Assembly (NCBI GenBank): GCA_038209365.1
Contig: JBBQXS010000017.1
Coordinates: 22,145-86,144 of the forward strand
DNA from: DASQHW01 sp038209365
GTDB lineage: Bacteria; Actinomycetota; Acidimicrobiia; IMCC26256; PALSA-610
Direction of reading: 5' to 3'
DNA: 64,000 bases
Positions 8,271 through 15,183 of this stretch are shown piece by piece. Every line of letters begins with the position of its first letter. Within the stretch, counting starts at the first letter, position 1. The position numbers and the translations under genes are program-made. Below the pieces are notes generated by a model. That model did no database searches and was not told the DNA's origin. It saw nothing but the letters and a program-made list of their open reading frames with translations.

Positions 8271-8927
8271 TTTGGCGACACGACATGGGTTGCTTCATCG
8301 CGCTTGTATGACGTCGCGCGTCGTCCGGCCGTTACTGGGTTGACGTGAAGAAGGCCACACGTGCGGGCTTTTGCTGAAGACCGATCGAAGGACACGCGCT
8401 GCGCTGGAGCGCATACACCTGGCCGCTCAGCGAACGTAGCGAAGGCTCTGTGTGACCGTGATGAGGAGCATCGCACGGTTGAGCCTCGGAGTCCCGCGGA
8501 CCTGCGTCCGATGCCGTTGGCGCGTTCCGCTGGTTGCCTCAATGGGCGGGGCCATATAGCGGCGCGGTGCCATCCGAGTCCGATCAGTGGCGTTGGCGAA
8601 TATCACCGAACCGGCTTGGTCTCAGGGGATCAACGCAACACAGGTGGCGTCAACCGAACGCAACGCGACCGCGCCGACAAGGGCCCGCGGTTGGCTACGG
8701 CAGCGCGGCCGACCGCTCGGAATGGACTCCACCGTTCACTGAAACGACCCCGCCGCCCACAGGCCCCATACGGTCGCGGCAATCAACCACCGTCATGCTT
8801 GCGCCTGAGCGGATGAGGCCTCCACCCGGGGTGAGCATTCCGATCCGTTTCGCGTCACCCCGCTCCGATCGGTCAACCTCTCTTCAGCTCACTTCGCGTG
8901 AGAAGTGAACAAAGCACACGAAGCGTG
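8271..8927. other. Intergenic region with no supported gene
   Basis: About 660 bases. Open frames here have shadow-like composition and no recognisable domain. I see no RNA gene, repeat or remnant of a known element. Confidence 0.5.
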
Positions 8928-8949
8928 GGCACCCCGCGCTAAGGGTGCC
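8928..8949 (-). terminator. Hairpin just downstream of the HTH gene
   Basis: A perfect 7-bp stem (GGCACCC at 8928-8934 with GGGTGCC at 8943-8949) and 8-nt loop lie 21 bases after the stop of the minus-strand HTH gene. No strong U-tract follows, so this is a weak terminator call. Confidence 0.4.
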
Positions 8950-8969
8950 TCAATGCAGCACCCCGTGCC

Positions 8970-9185
8970 TCACGCCTTCCGCAAACGACCCCTTCGTTCG
9001 GCCCACCGCTGAATTTGCGAGCGCAACCAAAGCTGGGGCCGTCCCGGGCCAAGGTCGACGACTGGTCGGGGCATGTCCGGGTACCGCCGTTGATACAACG
9101 ACACCGAGTTCGCATGACTCAACTGGAGCATCTCTGCGACCGCATGTGAATCGATCAGGTCCTCAGTGTTGACCCTCGGCGACAC
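8970..9185 (-). CDS. Small helix-turn-helix (AlpA/excisionase-like) DNA-binding protein
   Basis: A 71-residue protein. LIDSHAVAEMLQLSHANSVS is a MerR/AlpA-type winged-helix start, and RYPDMPRPVVDLGPGRPQLW is the wing plus the usual specificity segment of excisionase-like proteins. It is divergent from the recombinase gene, with the two starts 131 bases apart. It could repress that promoter or act as a recombination directionality factor; both roles are inference. A TAGACT box at 9192-9197 sits so close to the GTG start that transcription probably begins at the first base of the codon (leaderless). Confidence 0.75.
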   Translation of the reverse strand: MSPRVNTEDLIDSHAVAEMLQLSHANSVSLYQRRYPDMPRPVVDLGPGRPQLWLRSQIQRWAERRGRLRKA

Positions 9186-9191
9186 AAGGCG

Positions 9192-9197
9192 AGTCTA
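9192..9197 (-). promoter_or_regulatory. Candidate -10 box for leaderless HTH transcript
   Basis: TAGACT on the minus strand, with its downstream edge 6-7 bases before the GTG at 9185. That spacing would place the start of transcription on the start codon. No clear -35 box is seen. Confidence 0.4.
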
Positions 9198-9203
9198 AGG
9201 GCG

Positions 9204-9234
9204 TTGACCACACGAAGCGGGCATGTGCTAGTGT
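9204..9234 (+). promoter_or_regulatory. Candidate promoter of the recombinase operon
   Basis: TTGACC at 9204-9209 and TAGTGT at 9229-9234 with 19-base spacing, in the divergent intergenic region. The spacing is longer than ideal. A start near 9241 would give a leader of about 75 bases holding the hairpin at 9256-9286. Confidence 0.4.
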
Positions 9235-9255
9235 CTATACCACAAGACACGCAGC

Positions 9256-9286
9256 GGCCCCGGCGGTGTTGGAGCACCCCGGGGCC
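9256..9286 (+). promoter_or_regulatory. GC hairpin in the recombinase mRNA leader
   Basis: GGCCCCGG (9256-9263) pairs with CCGGGGCC (9279-9286) across a 15-nt loop, followed by the ribosome site GGAAGG at 9304-9309. It could limit expression or act as an attenuator; the sequence alone cannot decide. Confidence 0.45.
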
Positions 9287-9315
9287 TGGCCGGCACCTGA
9301 TTGGAAGGTCCCGAC

Positions 9316-10209
9316 GTGAGCGAGCCTACGCGCGCTTCGCCGCGCACAACACTCGAGCGCGCGTCCGGCGAGATCGCGACGGCGATCGGGATGTCGGCGT
9401 CGCTGTCGGATCAGACGCGACCGCGCTTTGTCGCGACGGCGGATCGGTTCTTCTCGTTCTGTGGGCGCGGCTTCGGCTTGCGGTCGCTCGACGAGGTCAC
9501 AGCCGAGATTGCTCGTGCATTTCTGGAGGCGCCGCTCCAGGATCGGGAGCCGAGCGTTGCGACGATGCATCTGCGTCGTGCCGTGCTGAAGTTCTTGTTC
9601 CGTCAGGCACGTGAGCTCGGCCTCGTCAATCACGACCCGTGTGTAGATCTCGGGCTGCCGCCCCGTTCGAGTTTGGCGGCTCGTCCGCTTACCGATGACG
9701 AGATCGCACTCTGTCGCAGCTACTCGCTGACATCGCTCACGAATACCCGAATGCCGGCGGCGTGGGCGCTCGCAGAGGCGACGGCGCGCACAGCCGAGAT
9801 CCCCCACGTCCGCGTTCGGGACGTCGATCTCAACAAGGGTCGGGTGTGGTTGCACGGAAGCCCGCGCACCATCGAGCGCTGGGGTCCGCTCACGCGGTGG
9901 GGCGAGGTGCAGCTCGAACGGCGCGTGGCCGCACTCGGCGGCATCGACGCGTCCCTCGTGTACGCGGCGAACGGTTCGGCTGCGAGCGGCCAGGCGGTGG
10001 CGTGCATCGCGGTGACTCACACGTTGGTTCGTGCGGGCCTCGGCAGTGAGCCCGACATCCGGCCTATCTCGGTCGCGGCGTGGGCGGGCCGATCGCTGCT
10101 CGACGAGACGGGGCGGATCGATGCGGTCGCGCGGCTCCTCGGTGTACGCAGTCTTGATCGTGCGGCGCGAATTGTCGCGTGGGACCGGTCCCAGGCCGAG
10201 GACGAGTAG
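9316..10209 (+). CDS. Tyrosine-recombinase-like protein with degenerate active site
   Basis: The protein has 297 residues. The N-terminal part (about 10-120) looks like a core-binding SAM-like domain, and the C-terminal part follows the integrase catalytic fold. The first catalytic Arg survives (AEATARTAEIPHVRVRDVDL, equivalent to TGxRxxEL). The usual HxLRH motif is replaced by ISVAAWAGR, LLGH by LLGV, and no Tyr sits in the final position (ARIVAWDRSQ). It therefore probably cannot cleave DNA by the standard route and may bind DNA as a partner of the next gene. GTG 9316 is chosen because GGAAGG precedes it; an in-frame TTG lies at 9301. The next gene starts 6 bases after its stop. Confidence 0.75.
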   Translation: MSEPTRASPRTTLERASGEIATAIGMSASLSDQTRPRFVATADRFFSFCGRGFGLRSLDEVTAEIARAFLEAPLQDREPSVATMHLRRAVLKFLFRQARELGLVNHDPCVDLGLPPRSSLAARPLTDDEIALCRSYSLTSLTNTRMPAAWALAEATARTAEIPHVRVRDVDLNKGRVWLHGSPRTIERWGPLTRWGEVQLERRVAALGGIDASLVYAANGSAASGQAVACIAVTHTLVRAGLGSEPDIRPISVAAWAGRSLLDETGRIDAVARLLGVRSLDRAARIVAWDRSQAEDE

Positions 10210-10215
10210 CCATCG

Positions 10216-11628
10216 ATGCGTAGCCGTCCGGTCAGCGCGCTCGAGCGGGTCGACGCGATCCTCGCCAACCCCGCGACCTACGAACTCGCCATGGTCATCC
10301 CCGACGCCGATCGCTCCCATGGTGGTCGGCGCCGCCAGTACCCGGGGTTCATGTTCATCGTGTTCGAAGCGCTGCTGTCTGTCTATGGCAGCGCCCGCCA
10401 AGTCGAAGCCGAACTCTCCCACCCCCTCATTTGGCAACACATCCGCGCTGCCGTGACGAAGCGGTTCTCGGATCGGCCCGACCTTCAGCTGCCGGCCACG
10501 CCGATGCGCCGCCATCATTACCTTTACGCCCGCAAGCACGCGCTCCAGGTCCCCGGATTCCTCGAGACGCTCGCGCGTCGTCACCGTGAGCTCGCCGCCC
10601 GTCAGGCCGAAGAACTTGGCCTTTGCGACCCAAACGGTCCCGGTTCGTGGACCCATCCCGATCTGAGTCGCATGGTGCACGCGGACGGCAAGGTGATCGC
10701 CCCGTTGTACCGCGCGAAACCCGGCGTCACGCGTCTTGACAAGACCACCGGCGAGATCCGCCCGCGCCGCGCCGTGCACGACGCCGGGTTGCACTACGAA
10801 GGCGACGGTGAAATCGCCTGGGGAACGAAGTTCGTGCTCGTTGCAGCGCGCACCAATGACCCGCACGGCCGAGTGATCCTCGACATCGACTGGGTCCCCA
10901 AACCGGGCGGCGAAGCCTCCACCGCCATGCGCTGCTTCGCGCGAGTCGCTCCCCTCCTCCCCGGCGCGCAAGGCGTCATCTACGACACGGCCTTACGCGG
11001 CGTCCACCACCAACAGCTGTTACGCGACCTCGGGTGGCTGCCGATCAACCGGGTCACCGCCGCGGTGGCCGGCGCGAACGCACCACGCCGCGACGAAGGC
11101 CGCCGCCAACCGAAAAGCGCGCACGTCGAAGACAAGACCATCCAACTCTCAGACGGCCGTAGCACGGACGTGCGCTTGTATGCCCGCGACGGGACCATCG
11201 GGATCGGGACGCTCACCGATACCGGCGACCTGCACTTCACCCCACTCGAACGCGTCCGCACCCACCGCAACCAAGACCGAAACGGGAAATACCGCTGGTA
11301 CAACGACTACCGACTCCCCCACCACTACGGCGGCGGGATCATCACCATTCGGCTGCACGGCACCGACGACGACGCGCGCCGCAAGTTCAACCGTACCGAA
11401 AACGTCCGGCCCATTCCCGCCGACGACCCCGACTTCGCACGCCTCTACAGGCGACGTAACGACGCCGAAAGCATCAACCGTGGCCTCGACGACAGCCTCT
11501 GGCTCGGACGCGCCCACAGCGTCGGACACGAACGCCAACGCCTCAACCTCATCGGCTTCGCGCTCATGATCAACTCCCTCGCCCGAGCCCGACACCGCAC
11601 ACGCGCGCCTGCACAAGCCGCGGCCTAA
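10216..11628 (+). CDS. DDE-transposase-like protein
   Basis: The protein has 470 residues. I read a possible RNase-H-fold triad as the Asp in MVHADGKVIAPLY, the Asp in GVIYDTALRGVHHQQLLRDL and the Glu in RRNDAESINRGLDD. The last is followed by a helix (ERQRLNLIGFALMINSLA) like the C-terminal helix of IS4/IS1182-type transposases. The N-terminal 170 residues (YPGFMFIVFEALLSVYGSAR onward) look like a helical DNA-binding region. It is coupled to the recombinase-like gene upstream. I see no terminal inverted repeats flanking the pair, which is odd for a classic IS, and it may be part of a composite mobile system. The family name is uncertain. Confidence 0.65.
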   Translation: MRSRPVSALERVDAILANPATYELAMVIPDADRSHGGRRRQYPGFMFIVFEALLSVYGSARQVEAELSHPLIWQHIRAAVTKRFSDRPDLQLPATPMRRHHYLYARKHALQVPGFLETLARRHRELAARQAEELGLCDPNGPGSWTHPDLSRMVHADGKVIAPLYRAKPGVTRLDKTTGEIRPRRAVHDAGLHYEGDGEIAWGTKFVLVAARTNDPHGRVILDIDWVPKPGGEASTAMRCFARVAPLLPGAQGVIYDTALRGVHHQQLLRDLGWLPINRVTAAVAGANAPRRDEGRRQPKSAHVEDKTIQLSDGRSTDVRLYARDGTIGIGTLTDTGDLHFTPLERVRTHRNQDRNGKYRWYNDYRLPHHYGGGIITIRLHGTDDDARRKFNRTENVRPIPADDPDFARLYRRRNDAESINRGLDDSLWLGRAHSVGHERQRLNLIGFALMINSLARARHRTRAPAQAAA

Positions 11629-11757
11629 CCGATCCGAAACCGCGAACTCACGCGCAACCAGCGCGCCCGAAACACCCGGAAACAAGCGCCGGCGACCACC
11701 GCGGACTCGAAAACGGCCGCCAACGACACGCTCGACCGTCGAACGTCAACTGCTCCG

Positions 11758-11782
11758 GTAGGTTTTCTCCCAGGTTTTCTCC
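11758..11782 (+). repeat. Short tandem repeat upstream of tRNA-Arg
   Basis: AGGTTTTCTCC occurs twice in direct tandem immediately before the tRNA gene. It may be a leftover of an insertion end or part of the tRNA promoter; neither can be shown. Confidence 0.4.
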
Positions 11783-11789
11783 AACCCCC

Positions 11790-11865
11790 GCCCTCGTAGC
11801 TCAGGGGATAGAGCATCGGTTTCCTAAACCGTGTGTCGCAGGTTCGAATCCTGCCGAGGGCGCCA
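11790..11865 (+). tRNA. tRNA-Arg (anticodon CCT), CCA encoded
   Basis: The cloverleaf is complete. The acceptor stem is GCCCTCG with CGAGGGC, the D-arm is AGCTCAGGGGATAGAGC, the anticodon loop is TTCCTAA (anticodon CCT, reading AGG), the T-arm is GCAGGTTCGAATCCTGC, the discriminator is G, and CCA is at 11863-11865. Position 27-43 of the anticodon stem is a T-T mismatch. The gene lies just downstream of the recombinase/transposase pair. I looked for a second copy of its 3' end in the window as an att site and found none. Confidence 0.95.
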
Positions 11866-12128
11866 CCCACACACAAGCACCTCGCGGCGCGCTCTGGCGT
11901 CGGTAGCGCGCAGTTCCGCGAACGCATCTGACGCCGGCGCGCGTCGAAGCCGAAATCAATACGGCTGGTCGGGTAAAGGGAGGAGCGGGGCGCGCACGCG
12001 CGCTGTTCGAGGCCAGCATCGGCTGAACCGGCACCTCCCGGCACGGTGTCATGTCTTTCCGAAAGCAAGGTTGGGTGCGGCGACCCTGACGGGCGTGTCA
12101 GCTTGACATCGGACGGGTACGCAGTGTC

Positions 12129-12260
12129 CGGGTGGTAGTGGGGTGCCCGACGTGCTCGAAACCGGTCGAGGTTGACCGCGAGATCACCGGCGTGCCGCTC
12201 GTCTTGAACACGAGCTTCAACGGTTACGGAGAACGCTGGTCAAAGGGAACTCCGCCGTAA
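12129..12260 (+). pseudogene. Remnant of a NodU/CmcH-type carbamoyltransferase C-terminus
   Basis: One frame reads REITGVPLVLNTSFNGYGER before a stop at 12258-12260. TGVPxxLNTSFN is the signature of the C-terminal domain of NodU/CmcH O-carbamoyltransferases. Nothing recognisable lies upstream or downstream, so this is a scrap of a gene of about 550 residues. It sits between the tRNA and a secreted-protein gene. Confidence 0.55.
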
Positions 12261-12407
12261 ACGGGTTCCGTCATCGGCGCGCAGACCGACTCGACCAAGT
12301 CGCGAGCGGCTACCCCGACGGGCGCGTAGCGAGAGGTCGACAGAGCGACCCCTCGCCATTCGTTCGAGCTGCTCGGCGTGTGTTCGCCTTGCAGATACCG
12401 CGCGCTT

Positions 12408-12887
12408 CTACGTCGGATTGGTTGCGCAGCGTTGCACCCAGAACACCTTGTGCTTGGTGTCTGCGCCTTGCGAACCGTCGGCGTGCACCGTGAGCTTGAC
12501 GTGGAACCCCTGCTGCGGGTGCGGCGTGAAGAACGCCAACGCGCTCGAGAGGTTGTAGGTCCGCTCGGCATCGAGGTCCGTACCGCCGCCGGCGGCGTCT
12601 TGGCCGATGAACACGGTGTCATTGCGGAGCACGACGTCGCTCCCTGTCGGTGGCTGCACGACGAATTCGACGTCGGCATTCAGGTTGCCTTGGTCGAAGC
12701 CGTAGAAGTCGACCTGGAACTGGCAACCGACGTGCGGTTGGTTGTCCGGATGTGTGTCGAATGCTTCAGCGTCGATCTTGACGGTCCCGTTGTTGCCGGG
12801 TGGGTCGGCGTGAGCTGCCGAGGCGAATCCGCCCAGCGACAACGTCACCCCGGCCAACGCGGCCAACGCGATACGGGAATTAAGCAT
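12408..12887 (-). CDS. Secreted conserved actinobacterial protein
   Basis: This 159-residue protein has a signal peptide (MLNSRIALAALAGVTLSLGG, cleavage after AAHA, about residue 27). The mature part begins with DPPGNNGTVKIDAEAFD and includes HVGCQFQVDFYGFDQGNLNA, IGQDAAGGGTDLDAER and a KHKVFWVQRC C-terminus with two cysteines that could pair. This pattern is widespread in secreted proteins of actinobacteria, but its function is unknown to me. It probably forms a small beta-sandwich. No obvious partner gene is adjacent. Confidence 0.8.
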   Translation of the reverse strand: MLNSRIALAALAGVTLSLGGFASAAHADPPGNNGTVKIDAEAFDTHPDNQPHVGCQFQVDFYGFDQGNLNADVEFVVQPPTGSDVVLRNDTVFIGQDAAGGGTDLDAERTYNLSSALAFFTPHPQQGFHVKLTVHADGSQGADTKHKVFWVQRCATNPT

Positions 12888-12996
12888 AGATCTGGTTCCT
12901 TCCAGTCCGCCCGATCAACCATGAGGCGCAGCCCCCAGACTGCGCGCAATAAGGCGAGGCGCGGCCACTCACAGTAGTCAAGGGTCGGCGCTGCCG

Positions 12997-13152
12997 TCAC
13001 TTGCCCGCGGGTGGTGCGATCAGCTTGATGCACGATCCGCTGGAGCAGGTGTTGGGCGTGACGTATCCCAGATTGCCGGTGACCGCGAACGCGGCGAACG
13101 GAAACGCGACCAGGATCATGAACGTGAGCACGATGATCGTGATCTTTGGCAC
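12997..13152 (-). CDS. Small exported or membrane protein
   Basis: A 51-residue ORF from GTG 13152, limited upstream by an in-frame TAG. MPKITIIVLTFMILVAFPFA is an ideal signal or anchor helix, followed by a short exported tail with two cysteines close together (NTCSSGSCIKLI) that could form a disulfide. Located on the same strand 110 bases upstream of the secreted protein at 12408-12887, it may be co-transcribed with it. No family recognised; the start has no strong ribosome site. Confidence 0.5.
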   Translation of the reverse strand: MPKITIIVLTFMILVAFPFAAFAVTGNLGYVTPNTCSSGSCIKLIAPPAGK

Positions 13153-13215
13153 ACCCGGGGGGCGGCGCTACACCCAATGCCGGCCGGCGGACGTTACACG
13201 CTATGGGCGACCAAA

Positions 13216-13262
13216 CGTGACAGTCCCGGCCGGCGCAACACACCCCGGCTGAGACTGTCACG
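13216..13262. repeat. 10-bp inverted repeat
   Basis: CGTGACAGTC (13216-13225) and GACTGTCACG (13253-13262) are perfectly complementary with 27 bases between. This could be an operator for the small gene at 12997-13152, since it lies about 65 bases upstream of its start, or a weak hairpin. Confidence 0.4.
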
Positions 13263-13297
13263 GCCCATTCTTCTTCCCTTCCCCGATGCGGTAGGTC

Positions 13298-13546
13298 ATG
13301 GCAGAGCACAGTCAGAACGAAGACTCCATACAGCGACTCGACGAGATCATCGCCGAACTTGTGCGAACGTCGAACACGCCAGAGATTCCGTTCAGGCGGG
13401 ACCTGCTCGGGGCTCGCGACGACACAGACAAACGAACGATGTCGATTCGCATGTGCGACTTGTCGAGGCGGGATCTGCTCCCCCCGTCCAGGCGGAAACC
13501 GCTCCCCGGTCGCGACGACAAAGACGACCGAACTACGTCCGACTAG
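13298..13546 (+). CDS. Hypothetical small charged protein with internal repeats
   Basis: The ORF encodes 82 residues, MAEHSQNEDSIQRLDEIIAE then RRDLL/RDD repeats. A segment at about 13393-13440 (caggcggga...cgcgacgacacagac) recurs in diverged form about 100 bases later. The first 25 residues look like an amphipathic helix. Composition after residue 30 is Arg/Asp-rich and may reflect the DNA repeat rather than selection on the protein. No family; moderate doubt that it is expressed. Confidence 0.4.
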   Translation: MAEHSQNEDSIQRLDEIIAELVRTSNTPEIPFRRDLLGARDDTDKRTMSIRMCDLSRRDLLPPSRRKPLPGRDDKDDRTTSD

Positions 13547-13602
13547 CGCGCGCTCCGTCAGCTCTGGATCGAGCGCGCCGCGGACCGCAGTACGTTTGCG
13601 TG

Positions 13603-14139
13603 ATGCGATGGACGGTGCACGGTGAGCGGACCATCTACGAAAGCGAGTGGCTCTGCTTGGCACTGACGGATGTCGAGGTGCCGGGCGGCCCGCGCTTCGA
13701 CCACCACGTCGTTCGGATGCCGGACAAGGCCGCGGGCACGGTCGTGCACGACCGCGAGCGCGGCGTGTTGTTGCTCTGGCGCCATCGCTTCATCACCGAC
13801 ACATGGGGTTGGGAGATTCCGGCCGGACGCATCGACGCCGGCGAGACCCCGGAGCAAGCGGCGCGGCGCGAGACGATCGAGGAGACCGGTTGGGCGCCGG
13901 GACCTCTCCGGCAACTGGTGCGCTATCAGCCGACGAACGGGTTGAGCGATCAAGTCTTCCACTGCTTCTACGCCGACGGCGCGACGCATCTCGGCGAGCC
14001 GTCGGATCCCGGAGAGGCGGAACGTCTGGAGTGGGTCAGCGTTCCGGAGCTCCGGCGGATCACTCGCGACCAGGAGATGCTCGACGGGCTCTCGCTCACT
14101 GCCGTGCTGTACGCGTTCACCCACGGCTCACTGGACTGA
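13603..14139 (+). CDS. NUDIX hydrolase (ADP-ribose/nucleoside-diphosphate type)
   Basis: The protein has 178 residues. The NUDIX box, G-x5-E-x7-RE-U-x-EE-x-G-U, is complete at about 75-97 (GRIDAGETPEQAARRETIEE then TGW). An arrangement of this kind, with an N-terminal beta region and the PTNGLSDQVFHCF segment after the box, fits the ADP-ribose pyrophosphatase group. The box residues are all present, so hydrolytic activity on a nucleoside diphosphate derivative is likely; the exact substrate is not readable. ATG 13603 is chosen because upstream in-frame sequence overlaps the preceding ORF and lacks protein-like composition. Confidence 0.85.
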   Translation: MRWTVHGERTIYESEWLCLALTDVEVPGGPRFDHHVVRMPDKAAGTVVHDRERGVLLLWRHRFITDTWGWEIPAGRIDAGETPEQAARRETIEETGWAPGPLRQLVRYQPTNGLSDQVFHCFYADGATHLGEPSDPGEAERLEWVSVPELRRITRDQEMLDGLSLTAVLYAFTHGSLD

Positions 14140-14219
14140 CAAATTCGGCCGCAAAGCCCACAGTCGGCCCGAAGGGCGCGCTCTACCGCTCGACAAGGGC
14201 TTCGGGTATCCTCACGCGG

Positions 14220-15155
14220 GTGTTTCGTGCTTCGTTTCGTCTGACCGAGAGTCTCCGCGAAGGCGGGGACTGGGGGCGGCTGCTGCGTGACGCGGCTCCC
14301 GCCGGGGTCCTGGTGGTTGCAGGGTTCCTGGACGCGAAAACCGTCGAGGCGTACCTCGATGTCGACCCCGGCACGGACGTGCACACGGTCACCGATGTGC
14401 TCGCACAGCGCCTCGGCTTCGACGAGTACGAGGTCACTGCGGTCGAATGGCTACGCATTCCGCCCAGCCAAAGCCCGCTTCCGCCCGTAGCCGAGCCGAG
14501 GATTCCCACGGCGCCGCCGGCCGCGCCGAACCCGACTCCGACTCCGACGGCACCCGTTGCCGCACACGCGCCGTCACCTGTCACCGCTGACCGGTCGTTG
14601 TTGCGTGTGCACCCCGGCACCATCACGCAGGTCGTGGTGAAACCGGGCGGCCGCGAGTTGTCGGTCCAGGTTCGTCACCGGCGCAACGAAGCTGTCGCGG
14701 CGATCGCCGTGGAAGAGACCGATGAGGCGGTGGCGGTGGCGGCGTCGGTGGGCATACCCGAAGACGACCGCCGCGCGGATTTCGCCTCGTTCGGCGTGAC
14801 CTTCAGCTGGGCCGACACCGATCTTGCGCGTGAGCTCGGTGCACGGCGCATCATCCACTCCGACTCCGCCATCATTCACGCTGCCGGAGCTACGGGAGCC
14901 GGTATCGGCCCGGTGGCCGCGTCGCCGACCGTAGTTGCCGAGCCGACCGTAGTTGCCGAGCCGACCGTGGTTGCCGAGCCGACCGCGGTTGCCGAGCCGG
15001 CCGTCAGGCCGGAGAGTCTCCAGCGTCCGTCGAGCGATGATGTGCCGCCGGCGCACGACGCCCACGGTCACCCGAGGCGGCCGCCGCTCATGCTCATGCT
15101 GTTGGTCGCCTTTGCGGTCGCGCTCTTCCTGTCGCGCCGAACCCGTCACCGCTGA
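14220..15155 (+). CDS. Hypothetical protein with VVAEPT repeats and C-terminal membrane anchor
   Basis: The protein has 311 residues from GTG 14220. The N-terminal domain (about 1-80) includes a motif GGDWGRLLRDAAPAGVLVVA. A Pro/Ala/Thr-rich linker follows (about 85-120), then a second folded domain (about 120-235). A five-fold VVAEPT repeat encoded by 18-bp DNA units comes next (about 236-262), then a positively flanked hydrophobic helix at the C-terminus (PLMLMLLVAFAVALFLSRRT). This is consistent with a tail-anchored membrane protein. No family recognised. Confidence 0.6.
   Translation: MFRASFRLTESLREGGDWGRLLRDAAPAGVLVVAGFLDAKTVEAYLDVDPGTDVHTVTDVLAQRLGFDEYEVTAVEWLRIPPSQSPLPPVAEPRIPTAPPAAPNPTPTPTAPVAAHAPSPVTADRSLLRVHPGTITQVVVKPGGRELSVQVRHRRNEAVAAIAVEETDEAVAVAASVGIPEDDRRADFASFGVTFSWADTDLARELGARRIIHSDSAIIHAAGATGAGIGPVAASPTVVAEPTVVAEPTVVAEPTAVAEPAVRPESLQRPSSDDVPPAHDAHGHPRRPPLMLMLLVAFAVALFLSRRTRHR
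14925..14996 (+). repeat. 18-bp tandem repeat, four full copies
   Basis: CCGACCGTAGTTGCCGAG and close variants, with a partial fifth copy after 14996. Unit length is a multiple of three, so copy-number change would lengthen or shorten the protein linker without breaking frame. Confidence 0.85.
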
Positions 15156-15183
15156 CCGCACAGAGGAACGGCGCTCTCGTCGT

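Noticed and set aside
8361..8908. Overlapping plus-strand ORFs in the gap before the HTH gene
   Set aside because: No recognisable domain, no ribosome site and biased composition.
9235..10971. Long minus-strand open frame opposite the recombinase and DDE genes
   Set aside because: Arg/Ala/His-rich shadow composition, no domain and no ribosome site; the plus-strand genes have clear motifs.
11838..11865. tRNA 3' end as an attachment site of the upstream mobile unit
   Set aside because: No second copy of the 3' end was found in the window, and the unit lies on the 5' side of the tRNA.
11801..12068. Minus-strand ORF across tRNA-Arg containing GFEPATHGLGNR-type peptides
   Set aside because: This is the well-known translation of a tRNA gene read backwards; the peptide has no independent support and the tRNA is complete.
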